A stretch of DNA of 36,431 bases from JBHHYR01 sp046757585 (lineage in GTDB: Bacteria; Desulfobacterota; Binatia; HRBIN30), in the NCBI GenBank assembly GCA_046757585.1, contig JBHHYR010000014.1:1-36431 (forward strand), in the 5' to 3' direction. Position 1 is the stretch's first letter; each line of letters starts with the position of its first letter. The translations under genes were made by a program, and so were the position numbers. This document shows, one piece after another, positions 7,094-15,180 of the stretch. A model generated the notes under the pieces. It did not search any database and was not told where the DNA came from. It was given only the letters and a program-made list of their open reading frames with translations.

Positions 7094-8775
7094 TGAGATC
7101 CCTTTCCTCTGCGTGCACGTGGCTTCACTGCTTGCACCTCTCCGCCGAGAATGTCGACTGCTGCACGGACCAGAGGGTCGCGCAGGGCCGCGGCGTGCAC
7201 GCTTGCGGTGCTCTCCCCCGGGGCGTGCGCCGGGCCGTCTGGTTGCGTAGCTGTGGTGGCGCTCACAGTGACACGGAACTCCCGGCCGAAAAACTGCCGC
7301 GCGAGGGCTTCCACCAGCTGGGTATGCTGCACCAAGTAGTCGTAGTAGTAGCCGCGCGGCACGTGCAGCACAAGCAGCGGCCCTTCCAACTGGGGCGCCT
7401 GACTGTTCTGGAGGTACGGGAGCAAGGTCACCTTTTCCTTGCCGACGAAGGCGAGAAATGCTTCCCAGCTTCGCGTATCTTCGGGCTGCGGTGCCGGTGC
7501 GCCGGTCTGGGCTGCCGGCGTTGGAGGCGCGTGACGCTGCACGTGACCCGCCCGTGTCCGGTGCGTCGCAGCTGCGGCCTTTGCGGCGCGCGGTGGGCCG
7601 TCCGGGCCGCCGGCCGGCGGCTTGCCAGGCTCAAGACGACGCTCCAGTTCGTCGATCCGGTCCAGCAGCTCGTCGATGGACACGATCGGCGCGAGCGTCG
7701 CTAACTTGATCAGTGCCATTTCCATGATCAGCTTTGGATACGGCACGCGGCCCACCTCGACCTCGGCCGCAAGGAGCAAACCGACGGCGCGGTCGAGCTC
7801 CTCACTGCGCATCTTCTGCGCCTGACGCTCCACCTCCGCACGCTCTTCGTCGGCGAGGTCGGAGAGCAGGTCGGTACCCGGCAACAGCCGCGCCACCGAC
7901 AGGTTACGGAAGTGCCCCAGAAGATCGCGGGCAAACCGCCGCATGTCGTGCCCGTAGAGATACAACTCGTTGAGCAGCTCCAGCGCCCGGACGGGATCGC
8001 GGTCGACAACGGCCTGCGCCACCGCGTACAGCACCTTGCGGTCAGCGAGCCCCAGCGCGGTTGCTACCTGTTCGTCGCCCACCGTCTTGCCGGCAAAAGC
8101 GATGACCTGATCGAGCAGCGATTGCGCGTCGCGCATGCTGCCTTCACCTTCGCGCGCGATCGCGAAGAGGGCACGATCACTGATCGCGATGCCTTCGCTG
8201 CGCGCGAGATGTGCCAAGCGATCACTGACGAGGCGCAACGGGATACGCTTGAAATCATAGCGTTGGCAACGTGAGTGAATGGTATGTGGCACCTTGTTCG
8301 GATCGGTGGTGGCGAAAATGAACTTCACATGTGCCGGCGGCTCCTCCAACGTCTTGAGCAGGGCATTGAAGGCACTGGTCGACAGCATATGTACCTCGTC
8401 GATGATGTAGATCTTGAAGCGGCTCTTGGCCGGCTGATAGCGCACGTTCTCGATGATTTCCCGCACGTCATCGACCCCCGTGTTAGAGGCGCCATCGATT
8501 TCCAAGACGTCCACCGCGGTGCCGGCTGTAATCTCCCGGCAATTCACGCACTGGTTGCACGGCGTCGGCGCGGGTCCCCGTTCACAGTTCACCGCCTTGG
8601 CCAGAACCCGGGCGGCGGTGGTCTTGCCGACACCACGTACGCCAGTGAACAGAAACGCATGCGCCAGCCGGTCGTACCGGATGGCATTCATCAACGTTTG
8701 ACTCACGTGCTCCTGGCCGACGATTTCTTCAAAGGTCTGTGGCCGCCACTTGCGGGCCAGAACGAGATATCCCAT
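7090..8775 (-). CDS. dnaX: DNA polymerase III subunit gamma/tau
   Basis: A 561-aa clamp-loader ATPase of the DNA polymerase III holoenzyme. Residues 1-370 form the AAA+ core: Walker A GVRGVGKT (45-52), zinc ligands Cys64/73/76/79, Walker B IYIIDEVHML (Asp126-Glu127), and an arginine-finger/sensor region around SRCQRYDFKRIP. A Pro/Ala-rich linker at about 390-440 leads to a tau-type C-terminal domain with WEAFLAFV. The ATG at 8775 has a purine-rich AAGGGATAGG upstream. It sits directly after the SRP RNA gene and before ybaB, the usual arrangement. I did not see a clear A-run slippery site for making a short gamma form. Confidence 0.97.
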   Translation of the reverse strand: MGYLVLARKWRPQTFEEIVGQEHVSQTLMNAIRYDRLAHAFLFTGVRGVGKTTAARVLAKAVNCERGPAPTPCNQCVNCREITAGTAVDVLEIDGASNTGVDDVREIIENVRYQPAKSRFKIYIIDEVHMLSTSAFNALLKTLEEPPAHVKFIFATTDPNKVPHTIHSRCQRYDFKRIPLRLVSDRLAHLARSEGIAISDRALFAIAREGEGSMRDAQSLLDQVIAFAGKTVGDEQVATALGLADRKVLYAVAQAVVDRDPVRALELLNELYLYGHDMRRFARDLLGHFRNLSVARLLPGTDLLSDLADEERAEVERQAQKMRSEELDRAVGLLLAAEVEVGRVPYPKLIMEMALIKLATLAPIVSIDELLDRIDELERRLEPGKPPAGGPDGPPRAAKAAAATHRTRAGHVQRHAPPTPAAQTGAPAPQPEDTRSWEAFLAFVGKEKVTLLPYLQNSQAPQLEGPLLVLHVPRGYYYDYLVQHTQLVEALARQFFGREFRVTVSATTATQPDGPAHAPGESTASVHAAALRDPLVRAAVDILGGEVQAVKPRARRGKGSQ

Positions 8776-8872
8776 GAGCAGTTACCTATCCCTTGGTTGC
8801 TGAACCCCACAGGGACGTCCTTCAGCCATTTCTCCCCTTGCTGAGCACGGAGGCGGAGTGGGCCAAGAAGAC

Positions 8873-9000
8873 GATGGTCACTAGTGATAGCTAGGCTTCC
8901 CCGCGGCACAGAGGAGCGGTCGGTACCGCTGCTTCCTTCCGGACCTGACGGGGTTCGCGATGCTCTCTTGCGCGGGACCTAGCTATCACCACTGACCATC
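8873..9000 (-). ncRNA. ffs: Bacterial signal recognition particle RNA (small, 4.5S type)
   Basis: Read on the minus strand, the apical part contains GTCAGGTCCGGAAGGAAGC, the near-invariant SRP domain IV hairpin that binds Ffh. The ends pair in a long helix: 8873-8880 with 8993-9000, and the GTGATAGCTAGG arm with its complement, separated by a 3-nt internal mismatch. A hairpin of about 120 nt lying between tRNA-Ser and dnaX fits the standard locus. The exact ends are estimated from the pairing and may be a few nucleotides shorter. Confidence 0.92.
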
Positions 9001-9285
9001 GGTCGCATTCTTCCGCAGCACTCCCAGCGATATGTTCGCATGTCCCAGGCCACGCGTCCATCCCCCCGGGCCAATCTGGTGCTGGGTCGCCGTCGACTCG
9101 CCGGGACGGTCATCCCCAGCACGCGCACCTCCGGCGCGAGGAATCATTTGCAGTCGTTGGGAACACTCTTCGTGCCGCAGGTGATCATGCTCCGAATGAT
9201 AAACCTCACCGCTGCGAACAGAGCCACCCTGGCCCGCGACCGCGAATTTTCCGTCGCGGTCCACTCCCCAACGGGTGTTAGAAAA

Positions 9286-9371
<86 letters not shown>

Positions 9372-9610
9372 CGCCACGCAGAGCCATGACTTCTCCTACA
9401 CCCGCCTCGGGCCATTGTCACGAACCGCCCGATGACCCCTTGCACGCTTGCATCGCGCCACGAGCCGGTCTAGAGGCCTGCAGCATGCCGTTCCGCAGCC
9501 TGACGGCGGTCGATGCCGCGGGACATGCCGCGATGTCACAGGCCGCCTGGCCCACTCGTGGCTTCGGCACGGCAATCACGACACCGGCGCTGTCCCGCGG
9601 TGGGTAAGCC

Positions 9611-10387
9611 ATGGCTGCGCCTTCCATTCGTGACAAGGCCGCGATCGTCGGCATCGGTCAGACCATGTTCAGCAAGCACCTCGGCCTGTCGGAGTACGAG
9701 ATGGCGGTCGAAGCGATCTGGAACGCCTGCGACGATGCGGGCATTTCTCCGCGCGAGATTGACGGAATCGTACGCTACGACATAGAGCAGATCGATGAGG
9801 AGCAGCTTCTCGCCGTCCTCGGCAACCCGCTACTGCGGTACTTCGCCGGCACCAGCTGGGGCGGCGGTGGCTCGGCGTCGGTGCTCGTGGTCGCTGCGGC
9901 GGCGATCGCATCGGGGCTGGCGCGCATTGTCCTCGTTTACCGCGCAGGCGCCATGGCTGCCGGCGCGCATCACATCAGGCTGTCGAATCTGTTCGCCCGA
10001 CCGTGGGAGGAGGAATCTGCCGTGCGCGTGGCCCGCCAGGTCTTCACCATGGCCGAGTGCGCGCCATCCGACATCGACGCAGCGTTCTTCTACGACTTCT
10101 TCACGTCCCTGGTGATCATCGCGCTCGAACAATACGGCTTTGCCCCGCGCGGCGAGGGGGGGCCATTCGTCGAGAACGGAGGCTTGGCGTGGCCCCACGG
10201 GCGACTGGTCTGCAACACGAACGGCGGCCAGCTCTGCGAGGCGTTCGTTCACGGATTCAACAATTCCGTCGAGGCAGTCCGGCAGATCCGTGGCACCTCC
10301 ACCGCACAGCTAGAGCACTGCGAGCTGGTCCTGGTCGCCGGCGGCAACACGGATCCGACCGGGGCCGTGATCCTGCGGCGGGACTGA
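9611..10387 (+). CDS. Thiolase-fold (Ltp2/SCP-x-like) protein with an internal deletion
   Basis: A 258-aa thiolase-superfamily protein; relatives are about 380-400 aa. The N-terminal half (KAAIVGIGQTMFSKHLGLS, then WGGGGSASVLVVAAAAIASG, then VYRAGAMAAG) resembles Ltp2-like aldolase/thiolase proteins, which lack the usual active-site Cys. The C-terminal half (DIDAAFFYDFFT, CNTNGGQLCEAFVHGFNN, VEAVRQIRGTS) is also typical. The middle, roughly 115-135 residues after about position 118, is missing without a frame break. Ltp2 proteins pair with DUF35 OB-fold proteins in side-chain retro-aldol cleavage. The only DUF35 gene here lies 10 kb away and is itself interrupted. The first gene of a plus-strand run, its activity is doubtful. 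Confidence 0.7.
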   Translation: MAAPSIRDKAAIVGIGQTMFSKHLGLSEYEMAVEAIWNACDDAGISPREIDGIVRYDIEQIDEEQLLAVLGNPLLRYFAGTSWGGGGSASVLVVAAAAIASGLARIVLVYRAGAMAAGAHHIRLSNLFARPWEEESAVRVARQVFTMAECAPSDIDAAFFYDFFTSLVIIALEQYGFAPRGEGGPFVENGGLAWPHGRLVCNTNGGQLCEAFVHGFNNSVEAVRQIRGTSTAQLEHCELVLVAGGNTDPTGAVILRRD

Positions 10388-10523
10388 CCACCCGCGGGAT
10401 GCGTGTCACAAGGTCAAGCCTTGACTGACAGCGGGCATCTGACGTACGCGAATGCGCTGCACAAGCAACGTCGCAAGTGACAGGAAGAGCGCCACCGCCG
10501 CGGGCGGCAAGGAGGTTCCAAGC

Positions 10524-11240
10524 ATGAACGCCACACGGGCAAGACCGGCTCCAGCGCAGGTGTACGAAATCCAGGGACGCCGAGTGACGCTCCCCGCCAC
10601 CGTGCGGGACGCGAGCGCGGGCAATGCCATGTTCATGGTTCCGGCTGTAGTCGCGCAGCGGCTCGTGGGGAACGCCTTCGACGTGATAGAGCTGGCACCG
10701 AACCAGGCCCAGCTCATTCTCGGATTCGTCGACTACCGCGATAACGACCTAGGCAACTACAACGAGGCGATGATCGTTTTCATGGTGCGGCCGAGGGGCT
10801 CCTCCGCCGGAGACGGCACATTCATCTACAAGCTTCCGGTCGACCAGTCCTTTACCTGTGAGGCCGGGCGTCGAATCTGGGGCTTCCCCAAGAGTGTCGG
10901 CGTGATCGACATCGACTATGCCTCCGACCGAGCGACCTGCAGGCTAGTCATGGACGGGCAACATGTGTTCACATTGTCGGTGCCGCGCCGCACCGTAGAG
11001 ATGGGTGACGGCCGCGACACGGAGATGACTACTTACACGTATCTCGACGGCGCGGCAGCCGTGCCGTTTACGACCGGTGGAGGCACCGCAGTCGTTTCCG
11101 CTCCAGAGGGAGTGGAGTTGCACCTCGGCGCTCATCCACTCGCCGACGAGCTCCGGACCCTCGGATTGCCCGCGCCCCCGTTGATGAGCATGTGGACCGA
11201 GCACATGCACGGCTTTTTCAGCGCGCCGCGCAAGCTCTGA
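10524..11240 (+). CDS. Acetoacetate decarboxylase-family protein
   Basis: A 238-aa protein of the ADC-like fold. Family marks are the YNEAMIVFMVRP strand near residue 80 and EAGRRIWGFPKS near 115-124. Lys123 in GFPK corresponds to the Schiff-base lysine of true acetoacetate decarboxylase; the neighbouring second Lys is Ser here. AAGGAGG at 10509-10515 sits 8 nt before the ATG and fixes the start, excluding the upstream codons open to 10452. It lies between the thiolase-like gene and a luciferase-like monooxygenase, suggesting a beta-keto acid step or a related aldol/enamine reaction. Many homologues do not decarboxylate, so the substrate is open. Confidence 0.8.
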   Translation: MNATRARPAPAQVYEIQGRRVTLPATVRDASAGNAMFMVPAVVAQRLVGNAFDVIELAPNQAQLILGFVDYRDNDLGNYNEAMIVFMVRPRGSSAGDGTFIYKLPVDQSFTCEAGRRIWGFPKSVGVIDIDYASDRATCRLVMDGQHVFTLSVPRRTVEMGDGRDTEMTTYTYLDGAAAVPFTTGGGTAVVSAPEGVELHLGAHPLADELRTLGLPAPPLMSMWTEHMHGFFSAPRKL

Positions 11241-11265
11241 TTGTACGAGAGTGTCGGGAGACAGC

Positions 11266-12342
11266 ATGAAGTTCGGACTGCTTTACGAAATCGAAGTGGC
11301 ACGGCCGTGGGGCGAGACATCGGTGGCAGACTGCTTCTGGGAGGCCCTCGAGCAGGTAAAGATCGCGGAGGCGGCCGGGTTCTCGCACGTCTTTTCCGTG
11401 GAGCACCACTTCCTTGATCAGTTCTCCGTGGCCTCTGCGCCGGCGGTCTGGCTTGCGGCCGTCGCCCAGCATACCTCAACGATCCGGATCGGCCACGGGG
11501 TGCGCCTGTTGCCCTTCAGCTACAACCACCCGATCAGGGCGGCTGAGATGGCCGCAACGCTTGACATCATGAGCCGGGGACGCCTCGACTTCGGGACGGG
11601 GCGGTCCGCGTCAGCCCTCGAGCTCGAAGGCTTCGGGATCGAACCCAGCCTCACGCGCACGCAGTGGGATGAGGCATTGCATATGATCCCGAAGATGTGG
11701 ACGCAGGAGGAGTTTTCCTGGAGTTCCCCGACCTTCAAGATGCCCCCGCGCAACGTGCTGCCCAAGCCGGTGCAGAAGCCGCACCCGCCAATCTGGATGT
11801 CCGGCACGCAGCCCGAGTCGGCAGTTCTGGCCGGTGAACGTGGTATTGGGTTCATGCACTTCTCGCTCTCCGACCCCGTTGGCATGGACGCGAAAGTACG
11901 CTCATACAGGGAGGCGCTCACACGGACGCAGCCGGTCGGAGAGTTCATCAATGATGCCTTTGCGGCCTTCACCGTGATGTTCTGTGGGAAAGATGACGCC
12001 GACGCCGCAGCGTGCGCGAGCCAAGGCAGCACCTGGTACGCCAACCTCGTCGAGCTGGTGTACGCGTCGCTGGGCACGCTGTCCGAAGACGAAAGCTACG
12101 CTTGGTACCGGAACCGCATCGCCACGGAGGCGTACCGGGAGCGCAGTCTCCAGGAACTTATCGACCGCCGCTCGGTGATCGTGGGTGGCCCGGCGCGCTG
12201 CATCGAGTCGATCGAGTGGTACGCCTCGCAGGGTGTCGACATGATGCTGTTTCTGGTCCAAGCAGCACACATCCGACATCAAGACATCATGGAGTCGCTG
12301 CGCCGCTTCGGCCGCGAGGTGATTCCCCACTTCGTCACGTGA
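11266..12342 (+). CDS. Luciferase-like monooxygenase (bacterial luciferase family)
   Basis: A 358-aa TIM-barrel flavin-dependent monooxygenase. Marks are MKFGLLYEIE at the start, AAGFSHVFSVEHHF near 45, TIRIGHGVRLLPFSYNHPIRAAE near 80, the flavin-site SRGRLDFGTGRS near 108, and KPHPPIWMSG near 175. GGGAGA 5 nt before the ATG supports this start over the GTG at 11251. It follows the ADC-like gene by 25 bp and precedes the P450 by 73 bp, consistent with one transcription unit. Such enzymes need reduced FMN from a separate reductase, which is not seen here. The substrate is unknown. Confidence 0.85.
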   Translation: MKFGLLYEIEVARPWGETSVADCFWEALEQVKIAEAAGFSHVFSVEHHFLDQFSVASAPAVWLAAVAQHTSTIRIGHGVRLLPFSYNHPIRAAEMAATLDIMSRGRLDFGTGRSASALELEGFGIEPSLTRTQWDEALHMIPKMWTQEEFSWSSPTFKMPPRNVLPKPVQKPHPPIWMSGTQPESAVLAGERGIGFMHFSLSDPVGMDAKVRSYREALTRTQPVGEFINDAFAAFTVMFCGKDDADAAACASQGSTWYANLVELVYASLGTLSEDESYAWYRNRIATEAYRERSLQELIDRRSVIVGGPARCIESIEWYASQGVDMMLFLVQAAHIRHQDIMESLRRFGREVIPHFVT

Positions 12343-12415
12343 CGACAGGCGCGAGCGGGTCATATCGGCGCAAGGCGGGAACCACGATACACCGCTGAGC
12401 AGGGAGGATCTCGCG

Positions 12416-13603
12416 TTGCCCGATCACCCGGTCAATCCCAACATCAGGCTGGTGGACGGCACCTTTTACAGCGCCAACCCGCACCCGCACTTTCACTGGA
12501 TGCGGGACAACGCGCCGGTCTACTGGGACGCGGCGGGCCACGTGTGGGGTATCGCCCGCTACGACGATGTCATGGCCGTCTCCAAAGATCCGCAGACGTT
12601 CTGCAACAGCGAAGGCATGCGCCCGGACGCCCCATCGTTGCCGTACATGATTAACTTGGACGATCCCCTGCACAAGAAGAGGCGTGCTTTGGTGCACGGG
12701 GGGTTCACGCTGCGGCGCGTGGCTGAGCGCGAGGCGCGCATCCGTGAGGTGTGCATCGGCCTGCTCGAGCGTGCCAAGGCACGTGGCCGCTTTGACTTCG
12801 TGAGGGATGTGGCGGCATGGTTGCCGCTGATCATCATCGGGGACATGCTGGGCGTGGAGCCGGCGGCCCACGCACGCCTGCTCGTGTGGTCCGACGAGAT
12901 GCTCGTGGCCACCGGCAGCGCCGACCCGGAGCGGATGGAGCGTGCGCAGAAGGCTTTCCTCGAGTACCGTGCTTACCAGTCCCAGGTGATCGCCGACCGC
13001 CGCGCCCAGCCACGACAGAACGATCTGGTGAGCATCCTCGTTCAGGCTGAGATCGATGGCGAGAAGTTGGATGACGAAGCAGTGTTGATGGAGTCCCTGC
13101 TGATCCTAATCGGGGGCGACGAAACCACGCGCCATGTGATCAGCGGCGGCATGTACCAGCTCATACGCCATCCAGACCAGCGCCGCCAGTTGGCACGGGA
13201 ACGCGCACGGATCCCCGCCGCTGTCGAGGAGATGCTGCGCTGGGTCTCGCCCATCCAGAACATGGCTCGCACCGCTACCAGGGAGGTCGAGTTGCACGGG
13301 CAGCGAATCAACAAGGGCGATAAGCTCCTGCTCCTGTACCCGTCGGCCAACCGGGACGCCCGCGTCTTCCCTGATGCATGCACCTTCAACGTCGCGCGGC
13401 ACCCCAACGAGCACCTGGCGTTCGGTTACGGCGCCCACTACTGCCTGGGCGCTAGCCTCGCGCGGCTCGAGCTACGCGTCATGTTCGAAGAGATCTTGCG
13501 GCGAATGCCCGACCTCGAGCTGGTCTCGGATCAGCCGCCCCCGCTGCGGGCCTCGAATTTCATCACCGGCATCGAGGCGCTCCCGGTGGAGTGCCGCCCC
13601 TGA
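12416..13603 (+). CDS. Cytochrome P450
   Basis: A 395-aa soluble bacterial P450. I-helix oxygen-binding GGDETTRH lies at 233-240 (acid-alcohol pair Glu236-Thr237), the ExxR pair is Glu272-Arg275, and the heme loop FGYGAHYCLGASLAR lies at 336-350 with Cys343 as thiolate ligand. Translation appears to start at TTG 12416, with GGGAGG 8-9 nt upstream. The N-terminus has no membrane anchor. No ferredoxin or ferredoxin reductase gene is nearby, so electrons must come from elsewhere. Placement after the thiolase-like, ADC-like and luciferase-like genes suggests a lipid or terpenoid-type catabolic set, by inference only. Confidence 0.93.
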   Translation: MPDHPVNPNIRLVDGTFYSANPHPHFHWMRDNAPVYWDAAGHVWGIARYDDVMAVSKDPQTFCNSEGMRPDAPSLPYMINLDDPLHKKRRALVHGGFTLRRVAEREARIREVCIGLLERAKARGRFDFVRDVAAWLPLIIIGDMLGVEPAAHARLLVWSDEMLVATGSADPERMERAQKAFLEYRAYQSQVIADRRAQPRQNDLVSILVQAEIDGEKLDDEAVLMESLLILIGGDETTRHVISGGMYQLIRHPDQRRQLARERARIPAAVEEMLRWVSPIQNMARTATREVELHGQRINKGDKLLLLYPSANRDARVFPDACTFNVARHPNEHLAFGYGAHYCLGASLARLELRVMFEEILRRMPDLELVSDQPPPLRASNFITGIEALPVECRP

Positions 13604-13642
13604 GCGGCTGGGCATGGTACACGCCGGGTGATCTGCTAGGGG

Positions 13643-13671
13643 TTGACATCATATAGACTTAGACCTAGTAT
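13643..13671 (+). promoter_or_regulatory. Promoter of the PerR-like gene, leaderless layout
   Basis: A perfect TTGACA at 13643-13648, a 17-bp spacer and TAGTAT at 13666-13671 (4 of 6). The ATG begins 9 nt after the -10 box and no Shine-Dalgarno is present, so the mRNA probably starts at the ATG. The candidate operator at 13654-13667 lies inside the spacer and overlaps the -10 box, as expected for autorepression. Confidence 0.55.
13654..13667. promoter_or_regulatory. Candidate PerR/Fur-type operator (autoregulatory)
   Basis: TAGACTTAGACCTA contains the same TAGA-(C)-TTAG-NN-CTA pattern as the site before the DyP gene. The site lies in an AT-rich island in otherwise GC-rich DNA and overlaps the promoter spacer and -10 box. 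The motif was read by eye from only two sites. Confidence 0.4.
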
Positions 13672-13680
13672 ATCCTCGTA

Positions 13681-14094
13681 ATGGAGCGAGAGCTGGTGGG
13701 GATCCTTCGGCACCACGGCATTCAGCCATCGGCGCAGCGCGTCGCCGTGGCGGGGTATATCCTTTACACCCACGATCATCCGTCGGCAGACCAGGTATGG
13801 GCCACGGTACGCGCCCGGTTTCCGCTGCTTTCGCGCGCCACGGTCTACAACACGCTCCACCGTTTCGCCGAGAAGGGACTCATCCGGGAGCTGGTACTCA
13901 CGCCGGGCAGGATCGTCTTCGATGCGAACGTGGGTCCACACCACCACTTCATTGACGAGAATACGGGCCGGATCTACGACATCCCGTGGCCGGCTCTCAA
14001 GGTTGGCAACGTGCGACGGCTGCGGCGCTTCAAGGTGCGTGACTATCACGTGGTGCTCCGCGGGACGCGCGCCGGCCGGCGCGCGTCGCAGTGA
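13681..14094 (+). CDS. PerR-type Fur-family repressor lacking structural zinc cysteines
   Basis: A 137-aa Fur-superfamily regulator. The winged helix includes QRVAVAGYIL and the recognition helix SRATVYNTLHRFAEKGLI. Compared with Bacillus PerR (ligands His37, Asp85, His91, His93, Asp104), all five regulatory metal ligands are present at a constant offset of four: His33, Asp81, His87, His89 and Asp100. The Asp at 81, rather than Glu, is the PerR rather than the Fur signature. The first CxxC of the structural zinc site is replaced by Asp92/Thr95, and no second CxxC exists; the protein has no cysteine at all. It likely senses peroxide or iron and controls the downstream DyP gene and itself. An Irr-like heme or iron role is the alternative. 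Confidence 0.82.
   Translation: MERELVGILRHHGIQPSAQRVAVAGYILYTHDHPSADQVWATVRARFPLLSRATVYNTLHRFAEKGLIRELVLTPGRIVFDANVGPHHHFIDENTGRIYDIPWPALKVGNVRRLRRFKVRDYHVVLRGTRAGRRASQ
14064..14087. repeat. Perfect 24-bp palindrome at the 3' end of the PerR-like gene
   Basis: The stretch from GACGCGCGCCGG to CCGGCGCGCGTC is its own exact reverse complement. In RNA it would form a very strong GC hairpin covering codons for the last residues (GTRAGRRAS). A run of seven T follows at 14101-14107, 13 nt after the stem, which is farther than in a standard intrinsic terminator. It could attenuate transcription between the regulator and dyp, or stabilise the message end. Confidence 0.6.
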
Positions 14095-14117
14095 GGAGTG
14101 TTTTTTTGTTCTATGTT

Positions 14118-14130
14118 TAGATTAGTTCTA
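14118..14130. promoter_or_regulatory. Candidate PerR/Fur-type operator upstream of dyp
   Basis: TAGATTAGTTCTA has inverted half sites TAGA and TCTA separated by 5 bp and shares TTAG-NN-CTA with the site before the regulator gene. The surrounding 14101-14160 is strongly AT-rich (including TAATAATAAT at 14146-14155) in a GC-rich genome and must hold the dyp promoter. I could not settle its -35 box. Confidence 0.45.
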
Positions 14131-14179
14131 TCTCTCAACCGTATCTAATAATAATGGAGGACACTGAAAGGAGGATCAC

Positions 14180-15103
14180 ATGGCACAGCCACAACCTGGC
14201 ATCATCCTAGAACCAAACCAGAGCGCCCTCTTCGTCGTCTGCCGCGTCCCGAACGCCAAGATAGACGGTCAACGCATCGCACGGGTCGCCGCTGGCATCC
14301 CCTCGTTGGTCGATACGATTGGCACGATCGATCGTGCTGCGGAGCTGGTGTGTACGGCGAGCTTTGGCGCGGCGTTCTGGAATTTCCTCTCACCCGCTGA
14401 ACGGCCGGCGGCGCTGCGGCCATTTACGGCAGTTCACACAGCAGGCCGGGCAGCGCCCAGCACCGGGGGTGATCTGCTCCTCCACATCATTTCCAAGCGC
14501 ATGGATCTCAACATGGAGTTCGGGCTTCGCGCGATGGCGCAGTTCGGCCAGGCAGTGGAGGTTACCGACGCCGTGCACGGCTTCCGCTACCTCGACTCCC
14601 GCGATCTCACCGGGTTCATCGATGGCACGGAAAACCCACGCGGCAGCGCCGAGCGGGCGGCCGTCGCCCTGATCGGACAAGAAGACCCGACTTTCGCGGG
14701 GGGCAGCTACGTCTTTACCCAGCGCTATGTTCACGACCTGAACAAGTGGGCAACGCGGGCGGTCCAGGAGCAGGAGCAGATCATCGGGCGGCGCAAGGCC
14801 GATAGCGAGGAGTTGACCGGCGATCGGACACGACCGACGGCGCACATCAGCCGCGTGGGGATCGAGGAAAACGGGAAGGATCTGCAGATTGTTCGGCACA
14901 GCTTCCCGTACGGGACACCCGCCGGAGCAGGCCTCTTCTTCATCGCGTACACACGAGACCTCGCCATCCCGGAAAAGATGCTCGCGCGTATGATGGGCAG
15001 GAGCGGCGACGGGTTGCACGACCACCTGATGGACTACACGCAGGCGGTCTCGGGGGCGACATTCTTCGCACCTTCCTTGGATATGCTCGGATCACTGGCG
15101 TAG
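14180..15103 (+). CDS. DyP-type heme peroxidase
   Basis: A 307-aa dye-decolourising peroxidase of the YfeX-like B group. The distal GxxDG motif is GFIDGTENP (145-153, Asp148). The presumed proximal heme ligand is His222 in AHISRVG. The distal Arg is Arg239 in QIVRHSFPYGT. It uses hydrogen peroxide to oxidise bulky substrates. There is no Tat or Sec signal, so it acts in the cytoplasm or is packed in an encapsulin, although no encapsulin gene or targeting tail is evident. AAGGAGG just upstream fixes the ATG at 14180. The adjacent PerR-like gene and shared operator motif suggest peroxide-induced expression. Confidence 0.92.
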   Translation: MAQPQPGIILEPNQSALFVVCRVPNAKIDGQRIARVAAGIPSLVDTIGTIDRAAELVCTASFGAAFWNFLSPAERPAALRPFTAVHTAGRAAPSTGGDLLLHIISKRMDLNMEFGLRAMAQFGQAVEVTDAVHGFRYLDSRDLTGFIDGTENPRGSAERAAVALIGQEDPTFAGGSYVFTQRYVHDLNKWATRAVQEQEQIIGRRKADSEELTGDRTRPTAHISRVGIEENGKDLQIVRHSFPYGTPAGAGLFFIAYTRDLAIPEKMLARMMGRSGDGLHDHLMDYTQAVSGATFFAPSLDMLGSLA

Positions 15104-15180
15104 TAGTCCACTGCCCACGTCAGATTGCATGTCACGACGGCTGCCGATACGATTGGCCGAGGCAGTGGGGGCACCGGCTC

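Noticed and set aside
8703..8909. A short minus-strand frame over the SRP RNA
   Set aside because: It overlaps the structured RNA and the start of dnaX; the RNA is the better explanation.
15108..15168. Inverted repeat CCACTGCC ... GGCAGTGG after dyp
   Set aside because: The 45-nt loop and lack of a T-run make a terminator unlikely; an 8-bp match can arise by chance.
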